Part shown: positions 27,644 to 37,562 of the stretch, piece by piece
How the letters are laid out: every line of letters begins with the position of its first letter
Numbering within the stretch: the stretch's first letter is position 1
Origin: Psychrobacter coccoides
GTDB lineage: Bacteria; Pseudomonadota; Gammaproteobacteria; Pseudomonadales; Moraxellaceae
Length of the DNA: 64,000 nt
NCBI RefSeq assembly: GCF_017498085.1
Contig: NZ_JAGBKM010000008.1
Location: 45,438-109,437 of the forward strand
Direction of reading: 5' to 3'
Program-made: the position numbers and the translations under genes
Notes under the pieces: model-generated
Databases searched by the model: none
What the model was told of the DNA's origin: nothing
Seen by the model: the letters and a program-made list of their open reading frames with translations, nothing else

Positions 27644-29581
27644 ATGAAAGAGTTAATGACTGATATGAATTTCGCAGAAAAATTAAAAGAATTTACGTCC
27701 AACTGGGTTCAAGCGACTCAAGAGCCTTTTTCAAATCATTGGCTAGCTAACTTCTTTAGGAATGATGTCAGAAAAGATATAGAAACTTTAGTAAAAGATT
27801 TTGATAACACCTATCAAGTCAAAGCCAGTGCTGGTGCTGGAAATTGGGCTAACGTGCCATGGCTTTCAATTCTTAATCCTAAAATTACAACGACAACGCA
27901 AGATGGTATTTATCCTGTCTACTTGTTTAAAGCTGATGGCTCCGGTTTTTACTTATCTCTAAACCAAGGAACAACAATACCTACCAAAGAGTTAGGAAAG
28001 CCTAAAGCAGAGCGTAGAGCTGAGTCAATTAAACAATATCTCCTTTCCCAGTTACCAGAGCTTAATTTTTGGGGGCAGCAAGAAATAGACTTACGTGCAA
28101 AAACTACCTTAGGTCAATCATATGAACCCTTTAATATAATCGCTAAGTACTATGATATATCTGAACAGTTAGATAACGCTCAACTTAAAAATGACTTTTT
28201 AGAACTTTTAAATATCTATAGGCAAATACAACCAATTTATAAAGAGATAAAAACAATTGATTTTGACTCACAGCCACAACTACATACCCAAATTAATGCC
28301 AGCGCTGTTATGAAAAAATCTCTTCCTGACGATGTAACGCCCCTGTCCAAACCCTTCCTACTCCTAGCTGGTATCTCCGGTACAGGTAAAACTCGCTTTG
28401 TCCGTGAGCAAGCCAAACTCACAGGTAGCCTTAGCGATACCTACTGCCTAACTTCCGTACGTCCTGACTGGCATGAACCAAGCGATGTACTCGGCTATAT
28501 ATCACGCTTGGGTGGAGATGGTAGCGCTGAATATATCACCACTGACGTGCTGCAGTTCATTGCCAAAGCTTGGCGAGCGATTATCGATGCAGAGCTTGAG
28601 CTAAAAGCTGATGACGACAGTCGCCTCATCATAACGGGTGATAAAGACCAATTAAATCAAGTGCTACCCTATTGGCTATGTTTGGATGAAATGAACTTAG
28701 CGCCTGTTGAGCAGTATTTTGCCGATTACCTATCCGTTTTAGAAACTCGTGAGTGGCAATGGGATGATGAGCAATTTAATTATTGCTGCGACCCGCTATT
28801 GAAATCAGCAACTATCAAGCAGCTAGAAGACAAAGACAAACTGCGTAAGGCATTGGGTTTTGCAGATGCAATGTACGATGACGCTTGGGATTTGTTCTGT
28901 TCGCATGGTTTAAGCCTGCCCTTTAATCTAATCGTGGCAGGTACGGTAAATATGGATGAAACCACCCATGGATTCTCACGTAAGGTCATCGATCGTGCTT
29001 TGAGTTTTGACTTTGGGGATTTTTTCCCCAATGACTTTGATCATTTCTTTGAGTCAAATGTCACTCATAACGCCCTAAGCTATCCTATTTACTCACACGC
29101 TAATAAAAGATATCTACCTGAAACTGATAGTGATGGATATAAAAGTATTGAGTTCTTAAAGTCTATTAATAAGGTATTGGATAATACGCCATTCCAATTG
29201 GCTTTTAGAGCTCTCAACGAGCTATTACTAGCCGTTATTAGCGCCGACCCTAAAGATGAACAGCAGCTACAAGCAGTCTGGGATGACTTCTTGATGTGCA
29301 AAGTATTGCCACGTATCGAGGGTGATTACGACAAATTAGCACTTATGAATGAAGCTACTAGCAACAATGAGCAGTCATTGCTCACAGAGTTAGCAACCAT
29401 CTTAAAACAAGAGCTAAATGATATTTGGCCTACCGAAAATTATCCAGATAACCTGCGCCCTGATTTATATCGCAAAAATGCAGATGATAGTGTTTTGTCT
29501 ATCACTTGTCGAAGCAAGGCTAAATTAGCTTGGATGCAACAGCGCCTAGAGCGTTCAGGCTTTACCAGTTTTTGGCCTTAA
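27644..29581 (+). CDS. McrB-like AAA+ restriction subunit with MrcB_N (DUF3578) domain
   Basis: A 645-aa protein. Residues about 20-135 match the MrcB N-terminal domain (ASAGAGNWANVPWLSILNP, YPVYLFKADGSGFYLSLNQG), thought to recognise modified DNA. A linker follows, then a McrB-type AAA+ motor: Walker A AGISGTGKTRF near 238-248, Walker B LCLDEMNLAPVEQYFADYL near 343-361, and the sensor block GTVNMDETTHGFSRKVIDRA. In McrBC systems this subunit uses GTP hydrolysis to translocate DNA and activate the McrC nuclease. The next gene, 30 bp on, is the nuclease partner. Start choice is uncertain: ATGs at 27644, 27656 and 27665 are all in frame without a clear ribosome site. The 5' third is more AT-rich than neighbouring genes. 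Confidence 0.85.
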   Translation: MKELMTDMNFAEKLKEFTSNWVQATQEPFSNHWLANFFRNDVRKDIETLVKDFDNTYQVKASAGAGNWANVPWLSILNPKITTTTQDGIYPVYLFKADGSGFYLSLNQGTTIPTKELGKPKAERRAESIKQYLLSQLPELNFWGQQEIDLRAKTTLGQSYEPFNIIAKYYDISEQLDNAQLKNDFLELLNIYRQIQPIYKEIKTIDFDSQPQLHTQINASAVMKKSLPDDVTPLSKPFLLLAGISGTGKTRFVREQAKLTGSLSDTYCLTSVRPDWHEPSDVLGYISRLGGDGSAEYITTDVLQFIAKAWRAIIDAELELKADDDSRLIITGDKDQLNQVLPYWLCLDEMNLAPVEQYFADYLSVLETREWQWDDEQFNYCCDPLLKSATIKQLEDKDKLRKALGFADAMYDDAWDLFCSHGLSLPFNLIVAGTVNMDETTHGFSRKVIDRALSFDFGDFFPNDFDHFFESNVTHNALSYPIYSHANKRYLPETDSDGYKSIEFLKSINKVLDNTPFQLAFRALNELLLAVISADPKDEQQLQAVWDDFLMCKVLPRIEGDYDKLALMNEATSNNEQSLLTELATILKQELNDIWPTENYPDNLRPDLYRKNADDSVLSITCRSKAKLAWMQQRLERSGFTSFWP

Positions 29582-29611
29582 AATAGAGACAGCTGAACGA
29601 ATGGAGCGATA

Positions 29612-32260
29612 ATGCCAGATCTGTTAAGGATACAAACCGCTGATTTTGAGCTGTCTATTTGGTGTAGCGATATCAGCAAACGCCAAGCGACCTATCAGTC
29701 GACCTTGGCTAAGCGTCAGGCTATCAGCAATCATAGCGCTGGGCAGCCTATCATACGTTTCTCTCCGCCCTTAGCCATTGTTGAAGCTAGCTTTATGGAT
29801 CAGCCCATAGAGATAAAAGGTAGCTTCACTCATTCTGGATTGGTAGAAGCGCTTAAGTTGGATGATTTTATTTTCTTTGAAAATATCCAATACCACTTTG
29901 AATGGATTTTTTTGAACAACAAACGTATTGATGAAACTAGCGTAGATGAATCTGATCAAAAAACTGAAAAGCAAGCTAGTAAAAATGACGTTAAACAGGC
30001 TTATCTGACCCACCGTAGTCATTTAATCAATGAGAGTTTTCGGTTTAGTCAGTCTCGCTCGCGAATGCCTGCGCATCTGACAGGCACTGTCAATACCGCA
30101 AACGATGTCGGTTGGCTGCGTTTGCCCCTCAATTACGTCAAATCAAACCAAACCTATAAAAGCAATATCGCCTTTGAAGTCTTGCCCACCAAGATGAGTC
30201 TGCACGATGACTTGCCAGCGATGTATCAAGCGATTGATACCGTCTTTCCACTGTGGCGCTTTAGTCTGGTAGAAAAAACCGAACAAGATAGTGCGCAAAC
30301 CAAACAGCGCCATCAGTTTCCCCTACTTTGGCTCGCTAACTTTAGTCATTTACGCAACCAGCTGACGCATGCGCTAAAAGTTATTAATCAAGCACCTCAT
30401 AGTCGTTTACAGGCTCATACCTCTTATAACAAAGCAGCACGGCTAAAAGGCAAACTGCCTGCGCGACTGGGAGCAAAAATAAAAGAGGACTTCGCGAATG
30501 GTCTGCATGAGCAGCGTTATCAGGTCACCAAAAAGCAGCTAAGTGTCGATACCCCAGAGAACCGCTTTATTAAAATGGTGGTAGCTACCTCTAAGAAACG
30601 ACTGGCTGACTTTGAATATAAACTTAGGCAAAGCAATGCAGCACCAGATAAGCAGCGGCTGTCTGATGCCTTTTTAGATGAGCTGCATCAGTGGCAACAA
30701 CCGCTACAAAAAACCTTGAAACAAGGCTTTATGACTGATGTGGGTGATTATAACGGCCGTAACCGTGAGTCACTGGTGTTGCAGCAAAAGGTCGGCTACA
30801 GCTCCGTCTATCGAATTTGGCAAGAGTTGAAGTTTTACCTAGATGTCTTTGACAATCAATCTAGTATCTCTATGAAGTCGGTCGCAGAAATCTATGAAGT
30901 GTGGTGCTTTTTGACCCTAAGAAACATCTTAATGGATGAGTTGGGCTTTAAAGAGGTAGCAGCTAACAAGCAAGCGTTAAGACTTAAAGACTTTTTTGAA
31001 TACCAGCTCCAAGACGGCTTCGCTGGCGCATTTGAGTTTGAGCGTAACGATGGCATTACAGCAAGGCTCGCGCACGAGCCTCCATTTAATAAAACTACCA
31101 AAGACATCCGAACTTACTCAGTTAATCAAAAGCCTGATATCGTCTTGGAAGTCATCCTACCAAACAACAAACGCTTTATTTGGTTATTCGATGCCAAATA
31201 TCGCATCAAAACCAAAAAGCATCACTACGATGACCCCGAACAAAACATTGATGCGATTGACTATGTGCCAGATGATGCTATCAATCAAATGCACCGTTAT
31301 CGTGATGCACTGATTCGTATTGAACGAGATCAAGGGGCTTTTGATGAAGCAAACAGCAATAAAGAGAACAACAATAAAAAAACAGCCAACCTAAAAAAAA
31401 GCCGTCCGACATTTGGTGCTTTTGCGCTATATCCAGGTTATTTTGACCAAGTAAATACTAATAATCCTTATCTCGACTCCATTGACGAGGTCAGTATCGG
31501 TGCTTTTGCACTATTACCAAGTGCCCTGCAAACGGATTCAACAGTCAACAATGGGCATTATTGGCTATTAGATTTTCTCCACCAACAGCTTGGCACTGGC
31601 ATCACTACTGAATCAAACGATATACAATCAACCGCTACCCAGTTGATAGATGATAAGTTAAGCAATAGCAAGGTAAACAGCAATGCTGTCGCTTATCAGG
31701 CCAATAACTATCAGATTGACCAAATTATTCAGCACAACCATCAGCTCGAAGAGCATCTGTATTTGCAAGAAGCAGCACGTATTCCACATTCAGGTATGCA
31801 GCAAATACTATATCCTGACTTGACCTTAACGGTGGCTCTGCCAGGGCAAAAAGGCCGTAACGCTGCTTACTTTGACAACTTTAGAGATGGCTTGGCTAAA
31901 TGGTATCACTTACCTAAAAACACACTTTTGGGTAAGTATAAACAGCATATTGTGAATGAAATACGCTATTTAGCATTGGCAATGACCTCTGATCAAGATG
32001 CACATAGTAAGCAAATCACCAAAATATGGCCTATTAAAAACGTCGTGCTGAAACCAAGAAATAAGCTTACTTCAGAGCAAGCAGGCAGTCATTCAAACTC
32101 TGATGAGGATTATTACTTGTTTGAGCTGGGCAAGCCACTAACTCTAAAAAACATGGTTTCTCGTGTCCCTCATCGCCCTTTCAAAAACTCAATGAAGCTC
32201 ACTACCCTAGATCACTTACAGCAAGCAGCTACGTTTAATGAGCTTCAGACAGTTTATTAA
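29612..32260 (+). CDS. McrC-like nuclease subunit: DUF2357 with PD-(D/E)XK domain and unassigned C-terminus
   Basis: An 882-aa partner of the upstream McrB-like protein, much larger than E. coli McrC (348). The N-terminal half is DUF2357-like (the VDTPENRFIKMVVATSKKRL block near 312-331 is characteristic). A PD-(D/E)XK nuclease core follows: KPDIVLEVILP near 505-515 supplies the Asp, and WLFDAKYRIK near 523-532 supplies the D-x-K. An Asn/Lys-rich insert lies near 580-600. After about residue 690 there is a further region of about 190 residues I cannot assign; it ends with YYLFELGKPLTLKNMVSR and a basic RPFKNSMKLTTLDHL. It should cut DNA when driven by the AAA+ motor. ATG 29612 has GGAG seven bases upstream. 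Confidence 0.8.
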   Translation: MPDLLRIQTADFELSIWCSDISKRQATYQSTLAKRQAISNHSAGQPIIRFSPPLAIVEASFMDQPIEIKGSFTHSGLVEALKLDDFIFFENIQYHFEWIFLNNKRIDETSVDESDQKTEKQASKNDVKQAYLTHRSHLINESFRFSQSRSRMPAHLTGTVNTANDVGWLRLPLNYVKSNQTYKSNIAFEVLPTKMSLHDDLPAMYQAIDTVFPLWRFSLVEKTEQDSAQTKQRHQFPLLWLANFSHLRNQLTHALKVINQAPHSRLQAHTSYNKAARLKGKLPARLGAKIKEDFANGLHEQRYQVTKKQLSVDTPENRFIKMVVATSKKRLADFEYKLRQSNAAPDKQRLSDAFLDELHQWQQPLQKTLKQGFMTDVGDYNGRNRESLVLQQKVGYSSVYRIWQELKFYLDVFDNQSSISMKSVAEIYEVWCFLTLRNILMDELGFKEVAANKQALRLKDFFEYQLQDGFAGAFEFERNDGITARLAHEPPFNKTTKDIRTYSVNQKPDIVLEVILPNNKRFIWLFDAKYRIKTKKHHYDDPEQNIDAIDYVPDDAINQMHRYRDALIRIERDQGAFDEANSNKENNNKKTANLKKSRPTFGAFALYPGYFDQVNTNNPYLDSIDEVSIGAFALLPSALQTDSTVNNGHYWLLDFLHQQLGTGITTESNDIQSTATQLIDDKLSNSKVNSNAVAYQANNYQIDQIIQHNHQLEEHLYLQEAARIPHSGMQQILYPDLTLTVALPGQKGRNAAYFDNFRDGLAKWYHLPKNTLLGKYKQHIVNEIRYLALAMTSDQDAHSKQITKIWPIKNVVLKPRNKLTSEQAGSHSNSDEDYYLFELGKPLTLKNMVSRVPHRPFKNSMKLTTLDHLQQAATFNELQTVY

Positions 32261-32416
32261 AACGCCGCGATACAATAAAGATAAAGCAGGGATAATCATC
32301 TACATCTTGATTGTCCATATGAAGACATTTCAAAAAAACCCTGAATAATGATACACTTAGTTAATAATTTAACCGTATTGTTAACTGTAGCTATAAAATA
32401 GAGGGAAAATAAAAAA

Positions 32417-33370
32417 ATGCAAATTGTAATCTTAGAGTCGCTAGGAATTAGTGATGAAGTATTAAATACATTATCAAAACCTTTGACGGATAATGGCCAT
32501 GAGTTATTGATATATGACGATGGAAAATTAGACGATGAGACGCTCAAAACGAGAATCAAAGATGCAGAGGTTATAGTCCTCGCTAATACACCACTGAGCG
32601 GTGAAGTCATCGATACTGCAGAAAATTTAAAATATATTTCAGTCGCCTTCACGGGCTTCAATCATATCGATTTAGAAAAGTGCAAAGAGAAAGGGATTAA
32701 AGTCTCCAATGCTGCGGGTTATAGCACCAACTCTGTAGCAGAAATTACGTTTGGGCTGATCATTTCACTGTTACGTAATATCGTACCTTTAGAGGCGGTC
32801 GTCAGAGACGGCGGTACCAAGGATGGCTACAGACAGCTTGATTTAAAAGGTAAAACTTTGGGCGTCTTAGGTACGGGAGACATAGGCGGGGCAGTCGCTA
32901 AACTAGGCTTAGCGTTCGGCTGTCAGGTCATCGCATATAACAGAAGTGAAAAGCCAGACTTGATAAGTAAAGGCGTAGAGTATAAGTCGTTAGATGAAGT
33001 CTTAAAGACGAGTGATATTGTGACCCTGCATACGCCTCTCACCGATGAAACCAAACACTTAATTGATAAAGACAAGCTGGCATTGATGAAAACCAGCTCA
33101 TTCTTAATCAACACAGCTGTGGGTCCGATTGTTGATAATGAGGCATTGGCAGAAGCGCTGCACAAGGGAGAAATCGCTGGTGCAGGCTTAGATAGAGTCG
33201 ATATGGAGCCACCAGTTCCCGCAGATTACCCGATCCTAGCTGCTCCGAATGTCGTTTTACTTCCGCATATCGGCTTTGCAACAGAAGAAGCGATGGTAAG
33301 AAGAGCCGAAATTACCTTTGAAAACATTGTCAAATGGCAAAAAGGCGAACAAGAAAACATTGTTCTTTAG
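32417..33370 (+). CDS. D-isomer-specific 2-hydroxyacid dehydrogenase family protein (catalytic Arg missing)
   Basis: A 317-aa dehydrogenase fold, normally reducing 2-ketoacids to D-2-hydroxyacids with NAD(P)H. The Rossmann motif GVLGTGDIGGAVAKLG (about 152-167) and the C-terminal PHIG block with His284 are present, as is Glu264 in DMEPP. The catalytic/substrate-binding Arg in the family block NTARG is replaced: the sequence reads NTAVGPIVDNEAL with Val235 (codon GTG, 33119-33121). The dinucleotide pocket reads AYNRSEK after the second strand, which suggests NADP rather than NAD. Either the substrate lacks the usual carboxylate contact or the enzyme is inactive. GAGGG precedes the ATG; a strong terminator follows. 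Confidence 0.88.
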   Translation: MQIVILESLGISDEVLNTLSKPLTDNGHELLIYDDGKLDDETLKTRIKDAEVIVLANTPLSGEVIDTAENLKYISVAFTGFNHIDLEKCKEKGIKVSNAAGYSTNSVAEITFGLIISLLRNIVPLEAVVRDGGTKDGYRQLDLKGKTLGVLGTGDIGGAVAKLGLAFGCQVIAYNRSEKPDLISKGVEYKSLDEVLKTSDIVTLHTPLTDETKHLIDKDKLALMKTSSFLINTAVGPIVDNEALAEALHKGEIAGAGLDRVDMEPPVPADYPILAAPNVVLLPHIGFATEEAMVRRAEITFENIVKWQKGEQENIVL

Positions 33371-33406
33371 AAAACTGTGCTTTAGAACAGTTCTTTAAAC
33401 CAACAT

Positions 33407-33440
33407 AAAACAAACCTATCGCAACGATAGGTTTGTTTTT
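33407..33440 (+). terminator. Terminator after the 2-hydroxyacid dehydrogenase gene
   Basis: Perfect stem AAAACAAACCTATC / GATAGGTTTGTTTT with loop gcaac and a T tract. The A-run on the other side could let it also serve the convergent gene. Confidence 0.9.
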
Positions 33441-33474
33441 ATTTATTGGAAACTTCTTAATGAGTCCATATCTA

Positions 33475-33579
33475 ATACCATTCCCAAAAATTAGAGTAAC
33501 GCGGAAAACTTGTGCAAGTACTACTCCTAGTAGACTTAGCAAGTTTGACAAAGTTAATCGTACTTTTTGGGTTTGGTAT
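33475..33579. repeat. Dispersed 105-bp palindromic element, copy B
   Basis: Begins ATACCATTCCCAAAAA and ends TTTTTGGGTTTGGTAT. Same orientation and length as copy A. Eight differences in 105 positions by my count, several of them in the loop region. It lies between two convergent genes, 35 bp beyond a terminator. Confidence 0.85.
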
Positions 33580-33643
33580 AAGGATATGGTTGCAGAGGTC
33601 ATGAGCTTACCACCTGCTCTTCTGGTTCACGACTTATAAACCC

Positions 33644-34627
33644 TTAAGCCGATAAACGCTCACGATCATGAGACGTGGTAAAGTCCAAATACGGCCCAAC
33701 AGGCACGATACGCGTTGGATTAATGTTTGCATGACTGCCGTAATAATGCTCCTTGATATGATCCATATCCACCGTCTCGGCAATACCTGGCACCTGATAC
33801 AGGTCGCGCAGATAGCCCCAAAGATTTGGATAATCGATGATACGGCGTATATTACATTTAAAGTGACCCACATACACCGCATCAAAACGCACTAAAGTCG
33901 TAAATAAGCGCCAATCTGCTTCAGTGATGGTATCACCCGTCAGGTAACGACGATCTTCCAGACGCTGCTCTAATATATCTAGCGCATCGAAAATTTCTAC
34001 AACCGCTTCTTCGTAGGCTGCTTGCGTCGTCGCAAAGCCAGTACGATACACGCCATTATTGATCGCAGGGTAGATCAGATCATTCATCGCCTCGATGTCT
34101 GCTAATAGCGCGGACGGTGTAAAGTCGCCTAGTAAAGCACCAACCTCGTCAAATGCCGAATCAAACATACGAATGATTTCAGACGACTCATTACTGACGA
34201 TGGTATTGGTTTTTTTGTCCCACAGCGTCGGTACAGTGACACGCCCTGTATAGTCAGGCTTGGCCGCTGTATAGACTTCATAAAGATAATTTGCATTGAG
34301 TACTGGATCAGCGACCACCCCTTCGCCTTCTGCAAACGTCCAACCGTTTTCGCCCATAAACGGATGCACCACGGAGACCGATATCATGTCCTCCAAGCCT
34401 TTTAGCTTGCGATAAATCATGGTACGGTGCGCCCAAGGGCAGGCCAAAGACACATACAAATGATAACGATTGGGCTCGGCTTTAAAGCCGCCAATACCTG
34501 ATGGCCCAGCACTGCCGTCTGCGGTGATCCAGTTTCTAAAGCCAGATTCTTCACGCTGGAAACGGCCGTCACTCGCCTCTGTGTCGTACCATTTATCTTG
34601 CCATTTACCATCGACTAATAAACCCAT
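33644..34627 (-). CDS. Glutathionyl-hydroquinone reductase (Xi-class GST, YqjG/EcmS2-like)
   Basis: A protein of about 327 aa that reduces glutathionyl-hydroquinones using glutathione. The thioredoxin-fold half has SLACPWAHRTM with catalytic Cys63, and the preceding SGFRNWITADGSAG and GFKAEPNRYHLY are signature blocks of the class. The helical half includes YPAINNGVYRTGFATTQAAYE and LTGDTITEADWRLFTTLVRFD. The ATG at 34627 has a textbook AAGGAG six bases upstream, so the longer frame from 34657 is not used. It lies downstream of the ars genes on the same strand but is separated from arsB by 291 bp, so it is likely its own unit. Confidence 0.93.
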   Translation of the reverse strand: MGLLVDGKWQDKWYDTEASDGRFQREESGFRNWITADGSAGPSGIGGFKAEPNRYHLYVSLACPWAHRTMIYRKLKGLEDMISVSVVHPFMGENGWTFAEGEGVVADPVLNANYLYEVYTAAKPDYTGRVTVPTLWDKKTNTIVSNESSEIIRMFDSAFDEVGALLGDFTPSALLADIEAMNDLIYPAINNGVYRTGFATTQAAYEEAVVEIFDALDILEQRLEDRRYLTGDTITEADWRLFTTLVRFDAVYVGHFKCNIRRIIDYPNLWGYLRDLYQVPGIAETVDMDHIKEHYYGSHANINPTRIVPVGPYLDFTTSHDRERLSA

Positions 34628-34918
34628 ATCGCGCTCCTTGTTAGTATTTATTTCCAATTATTTATCTTGCATTATGTATTCTTAATTAGGATCTCTTCAA
34701 CACGCTTTAATATTTCGCCAAAGCATGATAACAGTGTACTGGTTAACTCAAGCGAAATAAACAGCAGCAATCACAAATCAAAGTTCTGATTTGGAGAACA
34801 GTTGTTTATCAGATGACAGCATGCTTTGAGGATGACACAGCCAAAACTTTAAAGAAATTCTCCTATGATCCATCCACTATAAAACCAATATAGAGTTGAT
34901 CCTACATAAAACTGGCTT

Positions 34919-36229
34919 TTATTGATTTGGTAGCATCGGCAACCAAAACACCAAAGCCAACAGCGTCGCTAACAATACTGGCGGCGTGATAAGCAGGCCG
35001 ATTTTCATATACTGCCCCCAGCTGATTTTATAGTCCTTCTCTGCCAACACATGTAGCCATAACAAGGTCGCAAGGCTACCGATGGGCGTAAACTTCGGTC
35101 CCAAATCATTGCCAATCACATTGGCATAAATCATCAGCTCGCGAGTCGCTGCGGGTACTTGCGCGCTATCAATAGCCAGCGCGCCTACCAAGGTTGATGG
35201 CATATTATTCATGATAGAAGCCACAATTGCTGAAAGGAATCCAGTCCCTACTGTAGCGATGATATTGCCCTGTTGTCCTAACCAATTCAGTATTTGAGCA
35301 CCATAAGCCGTTAGCCCTGCATTACCCAAGCCATACACCACCAAATACATACCGACAGAAAACAAGACGATTTGCCAAGGCGCGTTACGTACGACGTCAG
35401 ATACAGAAACAACGGCATCTCGCCCGCCCTGCCACCAGCGGCCTGCAATAGCCATTAATACCAATGCCGCTGCTCCCGTGACGAGGGAAATAGGAATACC
35501 TAGTGATTCAGTCGCAAAATAAGCAACAAGTAATAATGCTAATAACGGAAAAGCTGCCTTAAAAACCAATGGATCTTCAATAGCGGATACAGGTGCGCTA
35601 AGATTGGCGATGGAATAATGTGTTGGAATTTGGCGCGCATATACCACCCATAGCACTGCTAATGTCGCGATGACAGAAACGATATTGACTGGCACCATGA
35701 CCGCCGCATAACGTCCAAAGCCAATATCAAAATAATTGGCGCTGACGATATTAACCAGATTAGAAGTCACTAACGGCAAACTTGCAGTATCAGCAATAAA
35801 GCCCGTCGCTATAATAAAAGCCAATGCCGATGGCGGTGAAAACTTAAGCCGTAGCAAGATAGCGATGACAATCGGTGTTAGAAGTAATGCAGCGCCATCA
35901 TTGGCAAAAAACGCGGAGATAAACGCGCCCAATATCACAATCATGGGAAATAATAACCGCCCTTGCCCATTGCCAAGTCTCGCTACATGTAGCGCCGCCC
36001 AACCAAAAAACCCCGCTTTATCTAAGATAAGTGAGATGATAATCAGCGCCACAAAGGTAAAAGTCGCATCCCAAACGATGTCCCACACCACACCGACATC
36101 GGATAATTGCACCACGCCAAAAGCTAAAGCGACCAATGCTCCGCCCAGCGCACTCCAACCAATGCCCAACCCTTTAGGCTGCCATATCACCAAAACCAAG
36201 GTCACGATAAAGATAATTAATGCGAGCAT
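34919..36229 (-). CDS. arsB: Arsenite efflux pump ArsB
   Basis: A 436-aa inner-membrane arsenite/antimonite antiporter with about 12 hydrophobic segments, close to the length of E. coli ArsB (429). Family blocks are [60 protein letters not shown] and [20 protein letters not shown]. It is the last gene of arsR-C-H-B; AAGG lies seven bases before its ATG and 43 bp separate it from arsH. It uses the ArsB rather than the Acr3 type of pump, and no arsA ATPase is present, so it should act as a secondary transporter. Confidence 0.96.
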   Translation of the reverse strand: MLALIIFIVTLVLVIWQPKGLGIGWSALGGALVALAFGVVQLSDVGVVWDIVWDATFTFVALIIISLILDKAGFFGWAALHVARLGNGQGRLLFPMIVILGAFISAFFANDGAALLLTPIVIAILLRLKFSPPSALAFIIATGFIADTASLPLVTSNLVNIVSANYFDIGFGRYAAVMVPVNIVSVIATLAVLWVVYARQIPTHYSIANLSAPVSAIEDPLVFKAAFPLLALLLVAYFATESLGIPISLVTGAAALVLMAIAGRWWQGGRDAVVSVSDVVRNAPWQIVLFSVGMYLVVYGLGNAGLTAYGAQILNWLGQQGNIIATVGTGFLSAIVASIMNNMPSTLVGALAIDSAQVPAATRELMIYANVIGNDLGPKFTPIGSLATLLWLHVLAEKDYKISWGQYMKIGLLITPPVLLATLLALVFWLPMLPNQ

Positions 36230-36272
36230 GGAGCAACCTTATTTACAGCGTGGTGATTATAACTAGGAGATA

Positions 36273-37031
36273 TTACAGCGACTTTTGATTGACGCGCTGT
36301 GACACTTCCTCAGCACTTTCCACCCGTTCTGAATAGCGATCAGTCAGATAAGCTGAGCGTCCACGGGTCAGCCAAGTGAACTTTACCAGCTCTTCACAGA
36401 CATCAACTAGGCGCAAGTATAAAGGCGACTTGTCCATACGATTGTCATCATTGAGTTCTAAAAAGGCTTTCGGGATAGACGATTGATTCGGGATAGTAAT
36501 CATGCGCATCCAGCGCCCAAGAATACGCAGCTGATTGACGGTATTAAAGCTTTGGCTGCCACCGCTCACTTGCATCACCGCTAAGGTTTTGCCTTGAGTT
36601 GGTCGTACGCCGCCCAGTGCGAGTGGTATCCAATCAATTTGTGCTTTCATAATACTGGTGATGCTGCCGTGGCGCTCTGGACTCACCCACAGCATGCCTT
36701 CTGACCACTGCGCCAGCTCGCGCAGCTCTTGTACCTTTGGATGGTCGCTATCAGCATCATCTGGCAGTGGTAAACCCGATGGATTAAACATCCGTACCTC
36801 GCAGCCGTACCAACGCAACAGACGACTTGCCTCTTCGGCCGCTAGCCTAGAGAATGAGCGCTCACGTAACGACCCGTATAGCACGAGTATCTTTGGCGGA
36901 TGATGTGGATCATTTGGCGCAATTAATGACTCAATATCGATCGGCTGTAATTGACTGGCATCAATATTGGGCATGTCATCTAGATTGGCTAAGTCATCTA
37001 CGTCAGGTTGCTCTTTATTAACCTTTACCAT
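36273..37031 (-). CDS. arsH: Arsenic resistance flavoprotein ArsH
   Basis: A protein of about 252 aa of the NADPH:FMN oxidoreductase (flavodoxin-like) superfamily; ArsH oxidises trivalent organoarsenicals and reduces quinones or metals. Visible: [20 protein letters not shown] (FMN phosphate loop), [20 protein letters not shown] and [20 protein letters not shown]. The ATG at 37031 lies inside the 3' end of arsC (14-bp overlap), with GGAGAGG upstream, indicating coupled translation. The frame continues upstream to 37049 but that start is weaker. Confidence 0.94.
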   Translation of the reverse strand: MVKVNKEQPDVDDLANLDDMPNIDASQLQPIDIESLIAPNDPHHPPKILVLYGSLRERSFSRLAAEEASRLLRWYGCEVRMFNPSGLPLPDDADSDHPKVQELRELAQWSEGMLWVSPERHGSITSIMKAQIDWIPLALGGVRPTQGKTLAVMQVSGGSQSFNTVNQLRILGRWMRMITIPNQSSIPKAFLELNDDNRMDKSPLYLRLVDVCEELVKFTWLTRGRSAYLTDRYSERVESAEEVSQRVNQKSL

Positions 37032-37425
37032 AATGTAGAACCTCTCCATCCTCTTTAGTAAAGCTGCTCACTGGATTTTCTAACAATTCAAACACTCGCT
37101 CTGATGGTCGGCATAACGCTGCGCCTTTATCCGTGACCACGATAGGACGATTGATTAAGATAGGATGCGCCATCATCGCATCGATAATGTCGTTATCAGA
37201 CAGCTCAGGATTGTCTAAGCCCAGCTCATCATTGATGGCTTCTTTACTACGTAGCAACTCTCTTGGCGAGAGGTTCATTTTTGCCAATAGCTCAACTAAC
37301 TCATCACGGCTCGGCGGGTTTTTCAGATACTCCACTACTTTTGGCTGCTCGCCTGATGCCTTTATGATGGCAAGGGTATTGCGAGAAGTACCGCAGTTAG
37401 GATTATGAAAAATTAATGGTTTCAT
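37018..37425 (-). CDS. arsC: Glutaredoxin-dependent arsenate reductase ArsC
   Basis: A 135-aa enzyme reducing arsenate to arsenite with glutathione and glutaredoxin. The catalytic Cys11 is in [11 protein letters not shown], and the arginine-bearing segments ([31 protein letters not shown]) match the E. coli plasmid ArsC family (141 aa). GGTGAG precedes the ATG. It starts 137 bp after arsR, a longer gap than usual in ars operons, and overlaps arsH. Confidence 0.95.
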   Translation of the reverse strand: MKPLIFHNPNCGTSRNTLAIIKASGEQPKVVEYLKNPPSRDELVELLAKMNLSPRELLRSKEAINDELGLDNPELSDNDIIDAMMAHPILINRPIVVTDKGAALCRPSERVFELLENPVSSFTKEDGEVLHYGKG

Positions 37426-37562
37426 AGCAATCTCACCTATTTTATGGGTATGGTTATTAATAATATATTTGTTCAGAAAACGTTTATTAAGAATCTATTA
37501 GTTCTACTACTTCTATTAGTTAAGAGATAGTTATTGAGTCAGCTATCGGCTTAGCGCTTACT

